From Streptomyces sp. MUM 178J (GTDB taxonomy: Bacteria; Actinomycetota; Actinomycetes; Streptomycetales; Streptomycetaceae): a DNA stretch of 64,000 bases. Position numbers and translations under genes: made by a program. The stretch is taken from contig NZ_JADWYQ010000036.1 of assembly GCF_022414575.1 (NCBI RefSeq), forward strand, positions 1 to 64,000, read 5' to 3'. Under the pieces are notes generated by a model, which was not told the DNA's origin, made no database searches, and saw nothing but the letters and a program-made list of their open reading frames with translations. Shown here in pieces: positions 42,088 through 50,643 of this stretch (position 1 is its first letter; each line of letters opens with the position of its first letter).

Positions 42088-44694
42088 GTGCCTGGCACAA
42101 ATCTGACCCGTGAAGAGGCTCAGCGGCGGGCGGAGCTGCTCACCGTCGACTCGTACGAGATCGACCTGGACCTCAGCGGCGCGCAGGGGAGCGGGGACTC
42201 CCCGGCGGAGCAAGGGGAAGGCGCCTACCGGTCCGTGACCCGGGTGCGCTTCGACTGCGCCGAGGACGGTGCGGAGACCTTCATCGATCTGGTGGCCCCG
42301 GCCGTGCACCAGGTGGAGCTGAACGGCAAGGCGCTGGATGTGGCCGCCGTCTTCCGGGACTCCCGGATCGCGCTGAAGCATCTGCGCGAGGGCCGCAACG
42401 AGCTGAAGGTCGTCGCCGACTGCGCGTACACCAACACCGGTGAAGGCCTGCACCGATTCGTCGACCCGGTGGACGAGCAGGCGTATCTGTACACGCAGTT
42501 CGAGGTGCCGGACGCGCGCCGGGTGTTCGCCAGCTTCGAGCAGCCGGATCTGAAGGCGACGTTCCAGTTCACCGTGAAGGCCCCGGAGGGCTGGACGGTG
42601 ATCTCGAACTCCCCGACGCCCAAGCCCGAGGACAATGAGTGGCGGTTTGAGCCCACGCCCCGGATGTCGACCTATGTCACGGCACTCATCGTGGGGCCGT
42701 ACCACTCGGTGCACAGCACCTACGAGAAGGACGGCCGGGTCGTGCCGCTCGGGGTGTACTGCCGGCCGTCGCTGGCCGAGTTCCTGGACGCGGAGGCGAT
42801 CTTCGAGGTCACCCGGCAGGGCTTCGACTGGTTCCAGGAGAAGTTCGACTACCCGTACCCGTTCGCCAAGTACGACCAGCTCTTCGTGCCGGAGTTCAAC
42901 GCGGGCGCGATGGAGAACGCGGGCGCGGTGACCATCCGCGACCAGTACGTCTTCCGCTCGAAGGTGACGGACGCGGCGTACGAGGTGCGGGCGGAGGCCA
43001 TCCTGCACGAGCTGGCCCATATGTGGTTCGGCGATCTGGTCACCATGGAGTGGTGGAACGACCTCTGGCTGAACGAGTCGTTCGCCACCTTCACCTCGAT
43101 CGCCTGCCAGGCATACGCGCCGGGCTCCAAGTGGCCGCACGCCTGGACGACCTTCGCGAACTCGATGAAGACCTGGGCGTACCGGCAGGACCAGCTGCCG
43201 TCCACGCACCCGATCATGGCCGAGATCCGCGACCTGGACGATGTGCTGGTCAACTTTGACGGCATCACCTACGCCAAGGGCGCATCCGTGCTCAAGCAGC
43301 TGGTGGCGTATGTGGGGATGGAAGAGTTCTTCCGGGGCGTGCAGGCCTACTTCAAGCGCCACGCCTTCGGCAACACCCGGCTGTCCGATCTGCTCGGCGC
43401 GCTGGAGGAGACCAGCGGCCGTGATCTGAAGGCGTGGTCGAAGGCGTGGCTGGAGACTGCGGGGATCAACATCCTGCGGCCCGAGATCGAAGTGGACACA
43501 GCAGGCCCGGACGGCGTGATCACGTCCTTCGCGGTGCGCCAGGAGGCCCCGGCGCTGCCGGCGGGGGCCAAGGGCGAGCCCCTGCTGCGGCCGCACCGGA
43601 TCGCGATCGGATGCTACGACCTGGACGAGGCCGGCCGGCTGGTGCGCACCCACCGGATCGAGCTGGACGTGGACGGCGAGCTGACCCCCGTGGCCGAGCT
43701 GACCGGCCGCAGGCGTCCGGCCGTCGTCCTGCTCAACGACGACGATCTGTCGTACGCCAAGGTGCGGCTGGACGAGGTCTCGCTGAAGACGGTCACCGAG
43801 CATCTGGGCGACTTCACCGAGTCGCTGCCGCGGGCGCTGTGCTGGGCCTCCGCCTGGGACATGACCCGCGACGGCGAGCTGGCCGCGCGCGACTATCTGG
43901 CGCTGGTGCTGTCGGGCATCGTCAAGGAGTCGGACATCGGCGTGGTGCAGTCCCTGCACCGGCAGGTGAAGCTGGCGATCGATCTGTACGCGGCGCCGGA
44001 GTGGCGCGAGGCGGGGCTGACGCAGTGGACTGAGGCGACGCTGGCGCATCTGCGCACGGCTGAGCCGGGCAGCGACCACCAGCTCGCCTGGGCGCGGGCC
44101 TTCGCCGCCACCGCCCGCACCCCGCAGCAGACCGAGCTGCTGCGCGCGCTGCTGGACGGCGCCGAGACGATCGAGGGCCTGGCAGTGGACGCCGAGCTGC
44201 GCTGGGCGTTCGTGGAGCGGCTGGCAGCGGTGGGCGACTTCGAGGAGGAGCACATCGCGGCGGAGTACGAGCGGGACAGGACGGCCGCCGGTGAGCGCCA
44301 TGCGGCCACCGCCCGGGCGGCGCGGCCGACCCAGGAGGCGAAGGCGGAGGCGTGGGCGTCGGTCGTGGAGTCCGACACGCTGCCGAACGCCATGCAGGAG
44401 GCGGTGATCTCCGGGTTCCTCCAGAGCGACCAGCGCGAGCTGCTCGCCCTGTACAGCGAGAAGTACTTCGCGGCGGTCAAGGGCGTGTGGGAGACGCGCA
44501 GCCATGAGATCGCCCAGCAGATCGCGGTCGGTCTGTACCCGACGCTCCAAATCACACAGGACACTCTGGACGCAACCGACGCCTGGCTGGATTCAGCCGA
44601 ACCGAGCGCGGCCCTGCGGCGGCTCGTCCTGGAGTCGCGGTCGGGCGTGGAGCGTGCGCTGAAGGCGCAGGCTGCGGACGCGGCCGCCGCCTGA
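42088..44694 (+). CDS. pepN2: Aminopeptidase N (M1 family), second copy
   Basis: 868 residues from the GTG at 42088 (VPGTNLTREEAQRRAELL), with GGAGATG in front. All M1 motifs are present: AGAMENAG, H307-ELAH, and NESFATF for the third zinc ligand. The C-terminal helical domain is full length. It is a close paralogue of the gene at 32712 (same start block, same [24 protein letters not shown] and LKAWSKAWLE stretches), so it arose by duplication within the phylum. Both copies look active. The isolated position between asd and the conservon, with terminators on each side, gives no hint of a separate substrate range. Confidence 0.95.
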   Translation: MPGTNLTREEAQRRAELLTVDSYEIDLDLSGAQGSGDSPAEQGEGAYRSVTRVRFDCAEDGAETFIDLVAPAVHQVELNGKALDVAAVFRDSRIALKHLREGRNELKVVADCAYTNTGEGLHRFVDPVDEQAYLYTQFEVPDARRVFASFEQPDLKATFQFTVKAPEGWTVISNSPTPKPEDNEWRFEPTPRMSTYVTALIVGPYHSVHSTYEKDGRVVPLGVYCRPSLAEFLDAEAIFEVTRQGFDWFQEKFDYPYPFAKYDQLFVPEFNAGAMENAGAVTIRDQYVFRSKVTDAAYEVRAEAILHELAHMWFGDLVTMEWWNDLWLNESFATFTSIACQAYAPGSKWPHAWTTFANSMKTWAYRQDQLPSTHPIMAEIRDLDDVLVNFDGITYAKGASVLKQLVAYVGMEEFFRGVQAYFKRHAFGNTRLSDLLGALEETSGRDLKAWSKAWLETAGINILRPEIEVDTAGPDGVITSFAVRQEAPALPAGAKGEPLLRPHRIAIGCYDLDEAGRLVRTHRIELDVDGELTPVAELTGRRRPAVVLLNDDDLSYAKVRLDEVSLKTVTEHLGDFTESLPRALCWASAWDMTRDGELAARDYLALVLSGIVKESDIGVVQSLHRQVKLAIDLYAAPEWREAGLTQWTEATLAHLRTAEPGSDHQLAWARAFAATARTPQQTELLRALLDGAETIEGLAVDAELRWAFVERLAAVGDFEEEHIAAEYERDRTAAGERHAATARAARPTQEAKAEAWASVVESDTLPNAMQEAVISGFLQSDQRELLALYSEKYFAAVKGVWETRSHEIAQQIAVGLYPTLQITQDTLDATDAWLDSAEPSAALRRLVLESRSGVERALKAQAADAAAA

Positions 44695-44718
44695 CCTCGA
44701 ACGCTGCCGTCGCTTCAG

Positions 44719-44750
44719 GGGCGCGGAGGGCCGGACGGCCCTCCGCGCCC
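44719..44750 (+). terminator. Terminator of the second pepN
   Basis: A perfect 14-bp stem GGGCGCGGAGGGCC-GGAC-GGCCCTCCGCGCCC, 24 bases past the stop. It isolates the conservon that follows. Confidence 0.95.
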
Positions 44751-44910
44751 TCGGCGTTGCGGTATCACCAAATGCCCGTTTGCGGGCGGCTTGCAGCAGG
44801 CAGGGACCGTTCCGTTTTTATGACCCGGCGTCAACCCCCGTCCAAATGAACGACTATGCTCGCTCAGCGTTGTCCGATGATCCTTTTCGTTCGATCGTTT
44901 GAGGGTGCTG

Positions 44911-46533
44911 ATGGCCCGTGAGGAATCGTCGCCTGGAAATGGAAGCCGCGGGTCCGCCTCCGCCCCGGCAACCTTCGGGTGGCTGCTGCCCGCTGTGCTG
45001 ACCGCCGTCGCCACGGCCGTCACCACGGCTCTGGCCGCGGACGCGGCACGTGTGCCCGTCGCGGTCGTCGGAGGAATCGCGACCGTCGCAGTCGCCGCCA
45101 TCGGCGCCGAAGCCGCCCGGCGCGGCCGGGCCATCGACGGGCTCCGCCGTCGAATAGCCGAGCGGGAGGCGTTACTGTCCGAACGGGACGCCGAGACCGC
45201 TCATCTCGCCGGAAACCTGCTGCCGGAGGCCGTGGAACGGCTCCGCAAGGGGGACTTCCCCGAAGACGTGCTCAACGCACTGCCCGCCCCCGACGCCCAC
45301 CAGGCGGTCGTGCGCACGGTCGTCGACGCCGTCGTCGCCGAAGAGGATCTGCGCGACTCGGCACAGCGCGCCTTCGTCAACATCGCCCGCCGTGTGCAGG
45401 CCATCGTCCACCAGCAGGCCCAGGAACTGCGGGAGATGGAGGACCGGCACGGCAAGTCGCCCGAGGTCTTCGGCGACCTGCTGCGCATCGACCACGGCAC
45501 CGCCCTGATCGGCCGGCTCGCCGACTCCATCGCCGTGCTCGGCGGCGCGCGGCCGGGCCGCCAGTGGAGCAGGGCCGTACCGCTCTACAGCGTGCTGCGC
45601 GGCGCCATGTCTCGGATCATCGACTACCAGCGGGTCGAGCTGCACTCCGTCTCCGAGGTGGCCGTCGTCGGCTCCGCCGTCGAACCGCTGATCCACGCGC
45701 TCGCCGAGCTGCTGGACAACGCCACCCGCTACTCGCCGCCGCAGGCCAAGGTCCATCTCACCGCCGTCGAGGTGCAGTCGGGCATCGCGATCGAGATCGA
45801 GGACGGCGGCGTCTCCATGAGCGAGGAGGCCCGCAGGCGGGCCGAGCGGACGCTGCGCCAGGCCCAGCAGGGTCTCGACCTCACCGACCTGGGGGAGACC
45901 CCGCGCCTGGGCCTGGCGGTGGTGGGACGGCTGGCGCAGGCGTACGGCTTCCAGGTCTCGCTGCGCTCCTCCGCATACGGGGGTGTGCGCGCCGTCCTGG
46001 TGGTGCCGCAGGGCCTGATCACCGCCGCCGCGTCCGCGACCGGCCTCGCACACGGCATCGGCGCGTCCTCCGGGCCGCGGGCGACGGCCACACCGGGCGC
46101 CGCGCCCGCTCCCGTCCAGACCCCGGCCACGGCCGTGGCCACGGCCCGGCCGGTCGGCGGCCCGACGGCGGCCGAGGGCCCGGCCCCCCTGGTGACCGAG
46201 CGCACGGCGAACGGACTGCCGCAGCGCCGCCGCAAGCAGCGCGTCACCGCGGCTGCGGACGAGAGGGCGGCCGGCGAGGGGGCGATGGCGGCCGGCCGAC
46301 GCCCCGGGGCCGCGGCCGACGCCGCCGGGTCATGGCCGGGCGCCGGACAGGGGCCCGGTCCGGCAGGGGGACATGAGCCCGGCCACGGCTCAGGGCAGCC
46401 GTCCGATCACCGGTCCGGGGCCGAGAACAGACCCGCACCGCCGCAGGTGCAGCCCGGCATGTGGCTGGCCGCCTTCCAGAACGGCGTGTCCGGGGAGACC
46501 ACCGAAGCGAGCAAGGGGAACACACAGCCATGA
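44911..46533 (+). CDS. cvnA: CvnA, conservon sensor-kinase-like protein
   Basis: 540 residues from the ATG at 44911, with GAGGGTG in front. Two membrane helices (about 20-40 and 45-65) with almost no loop outside, a coiled-coil/DUF region, then an HATPase domain: N box HALAELLDNATRYSPP, G1 EDGGVSMS, G2 LGLAVVGRL. The phosphoacceptor region reads LLRIDHGTALIGRLADSIAVL; it keeps a histidine but is unlike ordinary H-boxes. The last ~170 residues are Pro/Ala/Gly-rich and disordered. CvnA proteins hold the conservon complex at the membrane. The stop overlaps the cvnB start by four bases (ATGA). Confidence 0.92.
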   Translation: MAREESSPGNGSRGSASAPATFGWLLPAVLTAVATAVTTALAADAARVPVAVVGGIATVAVAAIGAEAARRGRAIDGLRRRIAEREALLSERDAETAHLAGNLLPEAVERLRKGDFPEDVLNALPAPDAHQAVVRTVVDAVVAEEDLRDSAQRAFVNIARRVQAIVHQQAQELREMEDRHGKSPEVFGDLLRIDHGTALIGRLADSIAVLGGARPGRQWSRAVPLYSVLRGAMSRIIDYQRVELHSVSEVAVVGSAVEPLIHALAELLDNATRYSPPQAKVHLTAVEVQSGIAIEIEDGGVSMSEEARRRAERTLRQAQQGLDLTDLGETPRLGLAVVGRLAQAYGFQVSLRSSAYGGVRAVLVVPQGLITAAASATGLAHGIGASSGPRATATPGAAPAPVQTPATAVATARPVGGPTAAEGPAPLVTERTANGLPQRRRKQRVTAAADERAAGEGAMAAGRRPGAAADAAGSWPGAGQGPGPAGGHEPGHGSGQPSDHRSGAENRPAPPQVQPGMWLAAFQNGVSGETTEASKGNTQP

Positions 46534-46934
46534 TTCAGCAGCAGGCCAACATGGACTGGATGCTCAAGGACCTCGCCGAAGGCGTGCCGCAGACCAGGCA
46601 TGTCGTGGTGCTCTCGGCCGACGGTCTGCGCATGGCCCAGCACGGCGCCGACGACGACACCGCCGACCGGCTGGCGGCCGCCTGCGCCGGGCTGCAGTCC
46701 CTCGCGAGCGCGGTCGCCGCGGAACTCCCGCACAGCGACGGCCGGATGAGACTCGTCGTGATCGAGATGGACGGCGGCTTCTTCTATCTCATGGCCGCGG
46801 GCGCCGGAGCGTTTCTCGCCGTCCTCGCCGACGAGGGCGTCGACGCCGGGCTGATGGGCCAGCAGATGCGGGACCTGGTCCTGCGGATCGGGGAACATCT
46901 CAGCAGCCCGCCGCGTCAGGACGGAGCCAGGTGA
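46530..46934 (+). CDS. cvnB: CvnB, Roadblock/LC7-domain protein
   Basis: 134 residues from the ATG at 46530 (MIQQQANMDWMLKDLAEGV). Single Roadblock/LC7 domain with the typical VPQTRHVVVLSADGLRMA strand-helix start and VIEMDGGFFYLMAAGAGAFL. These proteins act as GTPase-activating or scaffold partners of the CvnD GTPase, like MglB for MglA. It overlaps cvnA and cvnC by four bases each. Confidence 0.95.
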   Translation: MIQQQANMDWMLKDLAEGVPQTRHVVVLSADGLRMAQHGADDDTADRLAAACAGLQSLASAVAAELPHSDGRMRLVVIEMDGGFFYLMAAGAGAFLAVLADEGVDAGLMGQQMRDLVLRIGEHLSSPPRQDGAR

Positions 46935-47278
46935 GCGACTGGGAGGAGACCAGTCCCGAGCGGCTCTACGTCATCACCGGTGGCCGCAGCGGAGCCTCCG
47001 CTCCGGCCGAACTGGACCTGGTCACGCTGATCGTGGCCAGGTCCGGGCCGAAGCCCGGCATGCAGCCGGAGCACACGGCCATCGTGCGGATCTGCCAGGC
47101 GCCGCTGTCGGTGGCGGAGATCTCCGCGTACTTACGGCTCCCGGTGAGCGTCGTGACGGTACTGCTCGGCGATCTCCTCGACCAGGACCGGGTGTTCGCC
47201 CGCGCCCCCGTGCCACCCGCCCGACTCCCCGACCGCGCTTTGATTGAGGCAGTGATCGATGGACTTCAACGGCTCTGA
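46931..47278 (+). CDS. cvnC: CvnC, DUF742 protein
   Basis: 115 residues from the GTG at 46931 (VSDWEETSPERLYVITGGRSG), overlapping cvnB (GTGA). The DUF742 pattern is clear: RLYVITGGR, ELDLVTLIVA, the winged-helix-like AEISAYLRLPVSVVTVLLGDLLDQ, and the C-terminal ALIEAVIDGLQRL. Role in the complex unknown. Its last 20 bases overlap cvnD. Confidence 0.95.
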   Translation: MSDWEETSPERLYVITGGRSGASAPAELDLVTLIVARSGPKPGMQPEHTAIVRICQAPLSVAEISAYLRLPVSVVTVLLGDLLDQDRVFARAPVPPARLPDRALIEAVIDGLQRL

Positions 47279-47891
47279 ACAGGCTGCCGCCCTTGAGCGC
47301 GGCCCGCGGAGCGAGGATGTGCTGCCGGAGACCGCCACCGCCGCCGTGAAGGTGGTGATCGTGGGCGGCTTCGGCGTCGGCAAGACCACGCTGGTGGGCT
47401 CGGTCAGCGAGATCCGGCCGCTGACCACCGAGGAGACGATGACCCAGGCCGGGGTCGGCGTGGACGACACCGCGGGCGTCGCCAGCAAGACCTCCACGAC
47501 CGTGGCCATGGACTTCGGCCGGATCAGCATCAACGAGGAACTGGTCCTCTATCTGTTCGGCACCCCTGGTCAGGAGCGCTTCTGGTTCCTGTGGCGGGGC
47601 CTCTTCGAGGGAGCCCTGGGCGCGGTGGTACTGGTCGACACCCGCCGCCTGGAGGTCTCCTTCGATGTGCTGGGCCGGCTGGAGGAGCGCGGCGTGCCCT
47701 TCGTGGTCGCCGTCAACTCCTTCCCGGACGCCCCCCGGTATCCGGTCGCCGAACTGCGGGGCGCGCTCGACCTGCCAGAGGCGGTGCCGATCGTGCCATG
47801 CGACGCGCGTGACCGCGCGTCCAGCCGCGATGTGCTGATGACGCTGATGCGCTACCTCCAGACCCTCGCCACGACGCAGGAGGCGTCATGA
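47259..47891 (+). CDS. cvnD: CvnD, small Ras-like/MglA-type GTPase
   Basis: 210 residues, overlapping cvnC by 20 bases. P-loop GGFGVGKTT at 36-44, switch/G3 motif FGTPGQERFWF, and G4 replaced by VNSFPD rather than NKxD, as usual in this family. It is expected to cycle between GTP and GDP and to be controlled by CvnB, with CvnA as membrane anchor. The stop overlaps the start of the P450 gene (ATGA), so the P450 is part of the same translational unit. Confidence 0.94.
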   Translation: MDFNGSEQAAALERGPRSEDVLPETATAAVKVVIVGGFGVGKTTLVGSVSEIRPLTTEETMTQAGVGVDDTAGVASKTSTTVAMDFGRISINEELVLYLFGTPGQERFWFLWRGLFEGALGAVVLVDTRRLEVSFDVLGRLEERGVPFVVAVNSFPDAPRYPVAELRGALDLPEAVPIVPCDARDRASSRDVLMTLMRYLQTLATTQEAS

Positions 47892-49354
47892 CCCCCGCCG
47901 AACCCACCCACGGACCCCTTCCCGCCCATGGCTCTCCCGCCATGCCTCCGCCCGGCTGCCCCGCCCATGCAGCCGGCCCGGACCAGCTGCGCCGCCTGTA
48001 CGGCCCGGAGGCCGAAGCGGACCCGCAGGGCCTGTACGAGGTGCTCCGCAAGGAGCACGGGCCGGTCGCGCCGGTGCTGCTGCACGGGGATCTGCCGGCG
48101 TGGCTGGTGCTGGGCCATCGCGAGAACCTCGAGGTGATGCGCTCGCCTTCGCGGTTCTCCAACGACTCACGCCGGTGGCGGATGTTCCGGGAAGGAAGGG
48201 TCACCGAGAACTCTGCGCTGCGCCCGATGGTGCAGTGGCAGCCGATCTGCGTCTTCGCCGACGGGTCGGATCATGAGCGGCTGCGCTCCGCCGTCCGGGA
48301 GAGCCTGGAGCGGTTCGACCGCCGGGGCATCCGCCGCTATGTCATCCGGTACACCGACCAACTGGTCGACGCGATCGCCGCGGACGGACAGGCGGACCTG
48401 ATCCGGGACTTCGCCGAGCAGTTGCCGATGCTGGTGATGACGCAGCTGCTGGGCATGCCCGAGGAGTACGGTCCGCAGCTGGTCAGTGCGGCGCTGGATC
48501 TGATGAAGGGCAGCGAGACGGCACTGGCCAGCAACGAGTTCGTGGTCAGGACGCTGCGGACGCTCGCGGAGCGGAAGAAGGCCGACCCCGGGCACGACTT
48601 CGTCACGTGGCTCATGGGGCATCCCGCCGATCTCACGGACGACGAGGTGCTGGAGCATCTGCGGCTGGTCCTGATCGCCGCGAACGAAACCACGGTCAAT
48701 CTGATCGCCAACACACTGCGACTGGTGCTGACCGATCGCCGGTTCCGCGCGAACCTGGCCGGCGGGCATATGACCCTGCCCGATGCGCTGGAACAGGTGC
48801 TGTGGGACGATCCCCCGCTGTCGGCGATCACAGGCCGTTGGGCGACCGGTGACACGCTCCTGGGCGGACAGCAGATCAAGGCCGGTGACATGCTGCTCCT
48901 CGGGCTCGCCGCCGGAAACGTCGACCCGGAGATCCGGCCCGATCCATCCATGCCCCTGCTGGGCAACCGGGCGCATCTGGCGTTCAGCAGCGGCCCGCAC
49001 GAGTGTCCGGGCCAGGACATCGGCAGGGCCATCGCGGACACCGGGATCGACACCTTGCTGGCCAAGCTCCCCGACGTACGACTCGCCGTCGAGGAGGGCG
49101 AGTTGCGGTCGAACTCGGCCTGGCTCTCCAGGCGGCTCCAGTCGCTGCCCGTACGGTTCACCCCGCCGTCCCCGGCCACGACCGGCGAAGTGGCCGCTCC
49201 CGGCGCGGAGGCGGACTTCGCCTCGACGACCCCGCCGGCCTCAGTGCGCCCGGTTCACGCGGCTTACGGGACTGCGTCGGGATCGCGGGAAGGGGCGGAT
49301 CCCGGACCATCCCGGAACCCGTGGTGGAGATCCCTGTTCCGAATACGGGGCTGA
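47888..49354 (+). CDS. CYP157-like cytochrome P450 lacking ExxR
   Basis: 488 residues, coupled to cvnD. The heme cysteine is C373 in FSSGPHECPGQD, and the I-helix is LIAANETTVNLIANT with the acid/threonine pair. At the K-helix the invariant E-x-x-R is missing: the sequence is LEQVLWDDPP, with Q303 and W306 at the Glu and Arg positions. From established knowledge, the CYP157 family is known for this substitution and its members occur next to conservons. The last ~80 residues are a hydrophilic tail ending RNPWWRSLFRIRG, longer than usual. Whether it is catalytic or a heme-binding signalling partner cannot be told. Confidence 0.9.
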   Translation: MTPAEPTHGPLPAHGSPAMPPPGCPAHAAGPDQLRRLYGPEAEADPQGLYEVLRKEHGPVAPVLLHGDLPAWLVLGHRENLEVMRSPSRFSNDSRRWRMFREGRVTENSALRPMVQWQPICVFADGSDHERLRSAVRESLERFDRRGIRRYVIRYTDQLVDAIAADGQADLIRDFAEQLPMLVMTQLLGMPEEYGPQLVSAALDLMKGSETALASNEFVVRTLRTLAERKKADPGHDFVTWLMGHPADLTDDEVLEHLRLVLIAANETTVNLIANTLRLVLTDRRFRANLAGGHMTLPDALEQVLWDDPPLSAITGRWATGDTLLGGQQIKAGDMLLLGLAAGNVDPEIRPDPSMPLLGNRAHLAFSSGPHECPGQDIGRAIADTGIDTLLAKLPDVRLAVEEGELRSNSAWLSRRLQSLPVRFTPPSPATTGEVAAPGAEADFASTTPPASVRPVHAAYGTASGSREGADPGPSRNPWWRSLFRIRG

Positions 49355-49514
49355 ACAGCACCCTTCATGGGGATTCAGCGGGGAAACGACCCATTGGAAA
49401 CAGAGTGACGAGTGGCTACTATGCGCCATAGTTGATCACTGTGTGGCGTAAGCGGTGTGTGCGACGGCTGAGCCGCCGGGGCATATCGCCGCTCCAGAGC
49501 GAGAGGAAGGCCGC

Positions 49515-50618
49515 GTGCCGCCCGATCTGATAGTTCCGCCGCTCTACTCCCCCATACCGCCGGCGATCCACCCCCGCCATGCGGAAATAAACATCCAGAC
49601 CATGGCCTGGGCGGAAACGTTTCGCATCGGCTCCGAGGAGCTTCGCGGCCGACTCGTCCGACATGACATCGGAACGTTCTCCGCCCGGATACTCCCGGAG
49701 GGCCGCCAGGAGGTCGTCTCCCTCCTCTCGGACTTCGTGCTGTGGCTGTTCGGCGTGGACGACGGCCACTGCGAGGAGGGCGAACTCGGCCGGCGCCCGG
49801 GCGAACTGACGGGCCTGCTGCACCAGCTGCTGCGCGTCGCTCAGAACCCGGAGTCCCCGATGCTCAGGGGCGACCCGCTCGCCGCAGGCCTGCGGGATCT
49901 GCGCCGACGGGTCGACCGCTACGGCACTCCGGGGCAGCGGGCCCGCTGGGTGGACGCACTGCGCGAGTACTTCTTCTCCGTGGTGTGGGAGGCCGCCCAC
50001 CGCCGGGACGGAACCGTGCCCGATCTGAGCGACTACACGCTGATGCGGCTCTACGACGGCGCCACATCAGTGGTCCTGCCGCTCCTGGAGATGGGGTACG
50101 GGTATGAGCTCCAGCCGCATGAGCGCGACCACACCGCGGTGCGCGCCGCCGCCGAGATGGCGTCGTTCGTCATCACCTGGGACAACGACATCCTCTCGTA
50201 CCACAAGGAAGCGGCCGGCACACGCTACTACCTCAACGTCCTGCGCGTACTGACGGAGCACGACGGCCTCACCCCCAGCCAGGCGCTCGATCTCGCCGTC
50301 TCCCAGCGCGACCGGGTGATGCGTCTCTTCCTGCGTCTGAGCGAGCATCTGGCGGAGCAGGGCAGCCCGCAGCTTCGCCAGTATCTGCACAGCCTGGCCT
50401 GTTTCATTCGGGGCGCGCAGGACTGGGGCATCAGCTCGGTGCGATACACCACGCCGGACCATCCCGCCCCGGTGCCGTCGTCCTTCCGCGACACACCTGC
50501 CGACGAGAGCGAAGAGCCGCTGGACATACCCGTCATCGCCTGGTGGTGGGACCTGCTGCCCGCCCGGGCGTCATCCTCGCCGGGCCTGCCGAACCTGCCG
50601 GTGCAGCGAGCCGCGTAG
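49515..50618 (+). CDS. Class I sesquiterpene synthase, selina-4(15),7(11)-diene type
   Basis: 367 residues from the GTG at 49515, with GAGAGGAAGG directly in front; the open frame begins 60 bases earlier without support. It cyclises farnesyl diphosphate. Metal motif D82-D83-G-H-C-E87, pyrophosphate sensor Arg178, linker Asp181 and effector Gly182 (MRLYDGA), NSE triad N224-D-I-L-S228-Y-H-K-E232, and R310-Y311. These positions coincide with the numbering I recall for selina-4(15),7(11)-diene synthase (SdS) of S. pristinaespiralis. 160 bases separate it from the CYP157-like gene, so it may have its own promoter; a P450 follows after 25 bases. Confidence 0.9.
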   Translation: MPPDLIVPPLYSPIPPAIHPRHAEINIQTMAWAETFRIGSEELRGRLVRHDIGTFSARILPEGRQEVVSLLSDFVLWLFGVDDGHCEEGELGRRPGELTGLLHQLLRVAQNPESPMLRGDPLAAGLRDLRRRVDRYGTPGQRARWVDALREYFFSVVWEAAHRRDGTVPDLSDYTLMRLYDGATSVVLPLLEMGYGYELQPHERDHTAVRAAAEMASFVITWDNDILSYHKEAAGTRYYLNVLRVLTEHDGLTPSQALDLAVSQRDRVMRLFLRLSEHLAEQGSPQLRQYLHSLACFIRGAQDWGISSVRYTTPDHPAPVPSSFRDTPADESEEPLDIPVIAWWWDLLPARASSSPGLPNLPVQRAA

Positions 50619-50643
50619 CCGGATCGGAAGAAGGGAACCTTCG

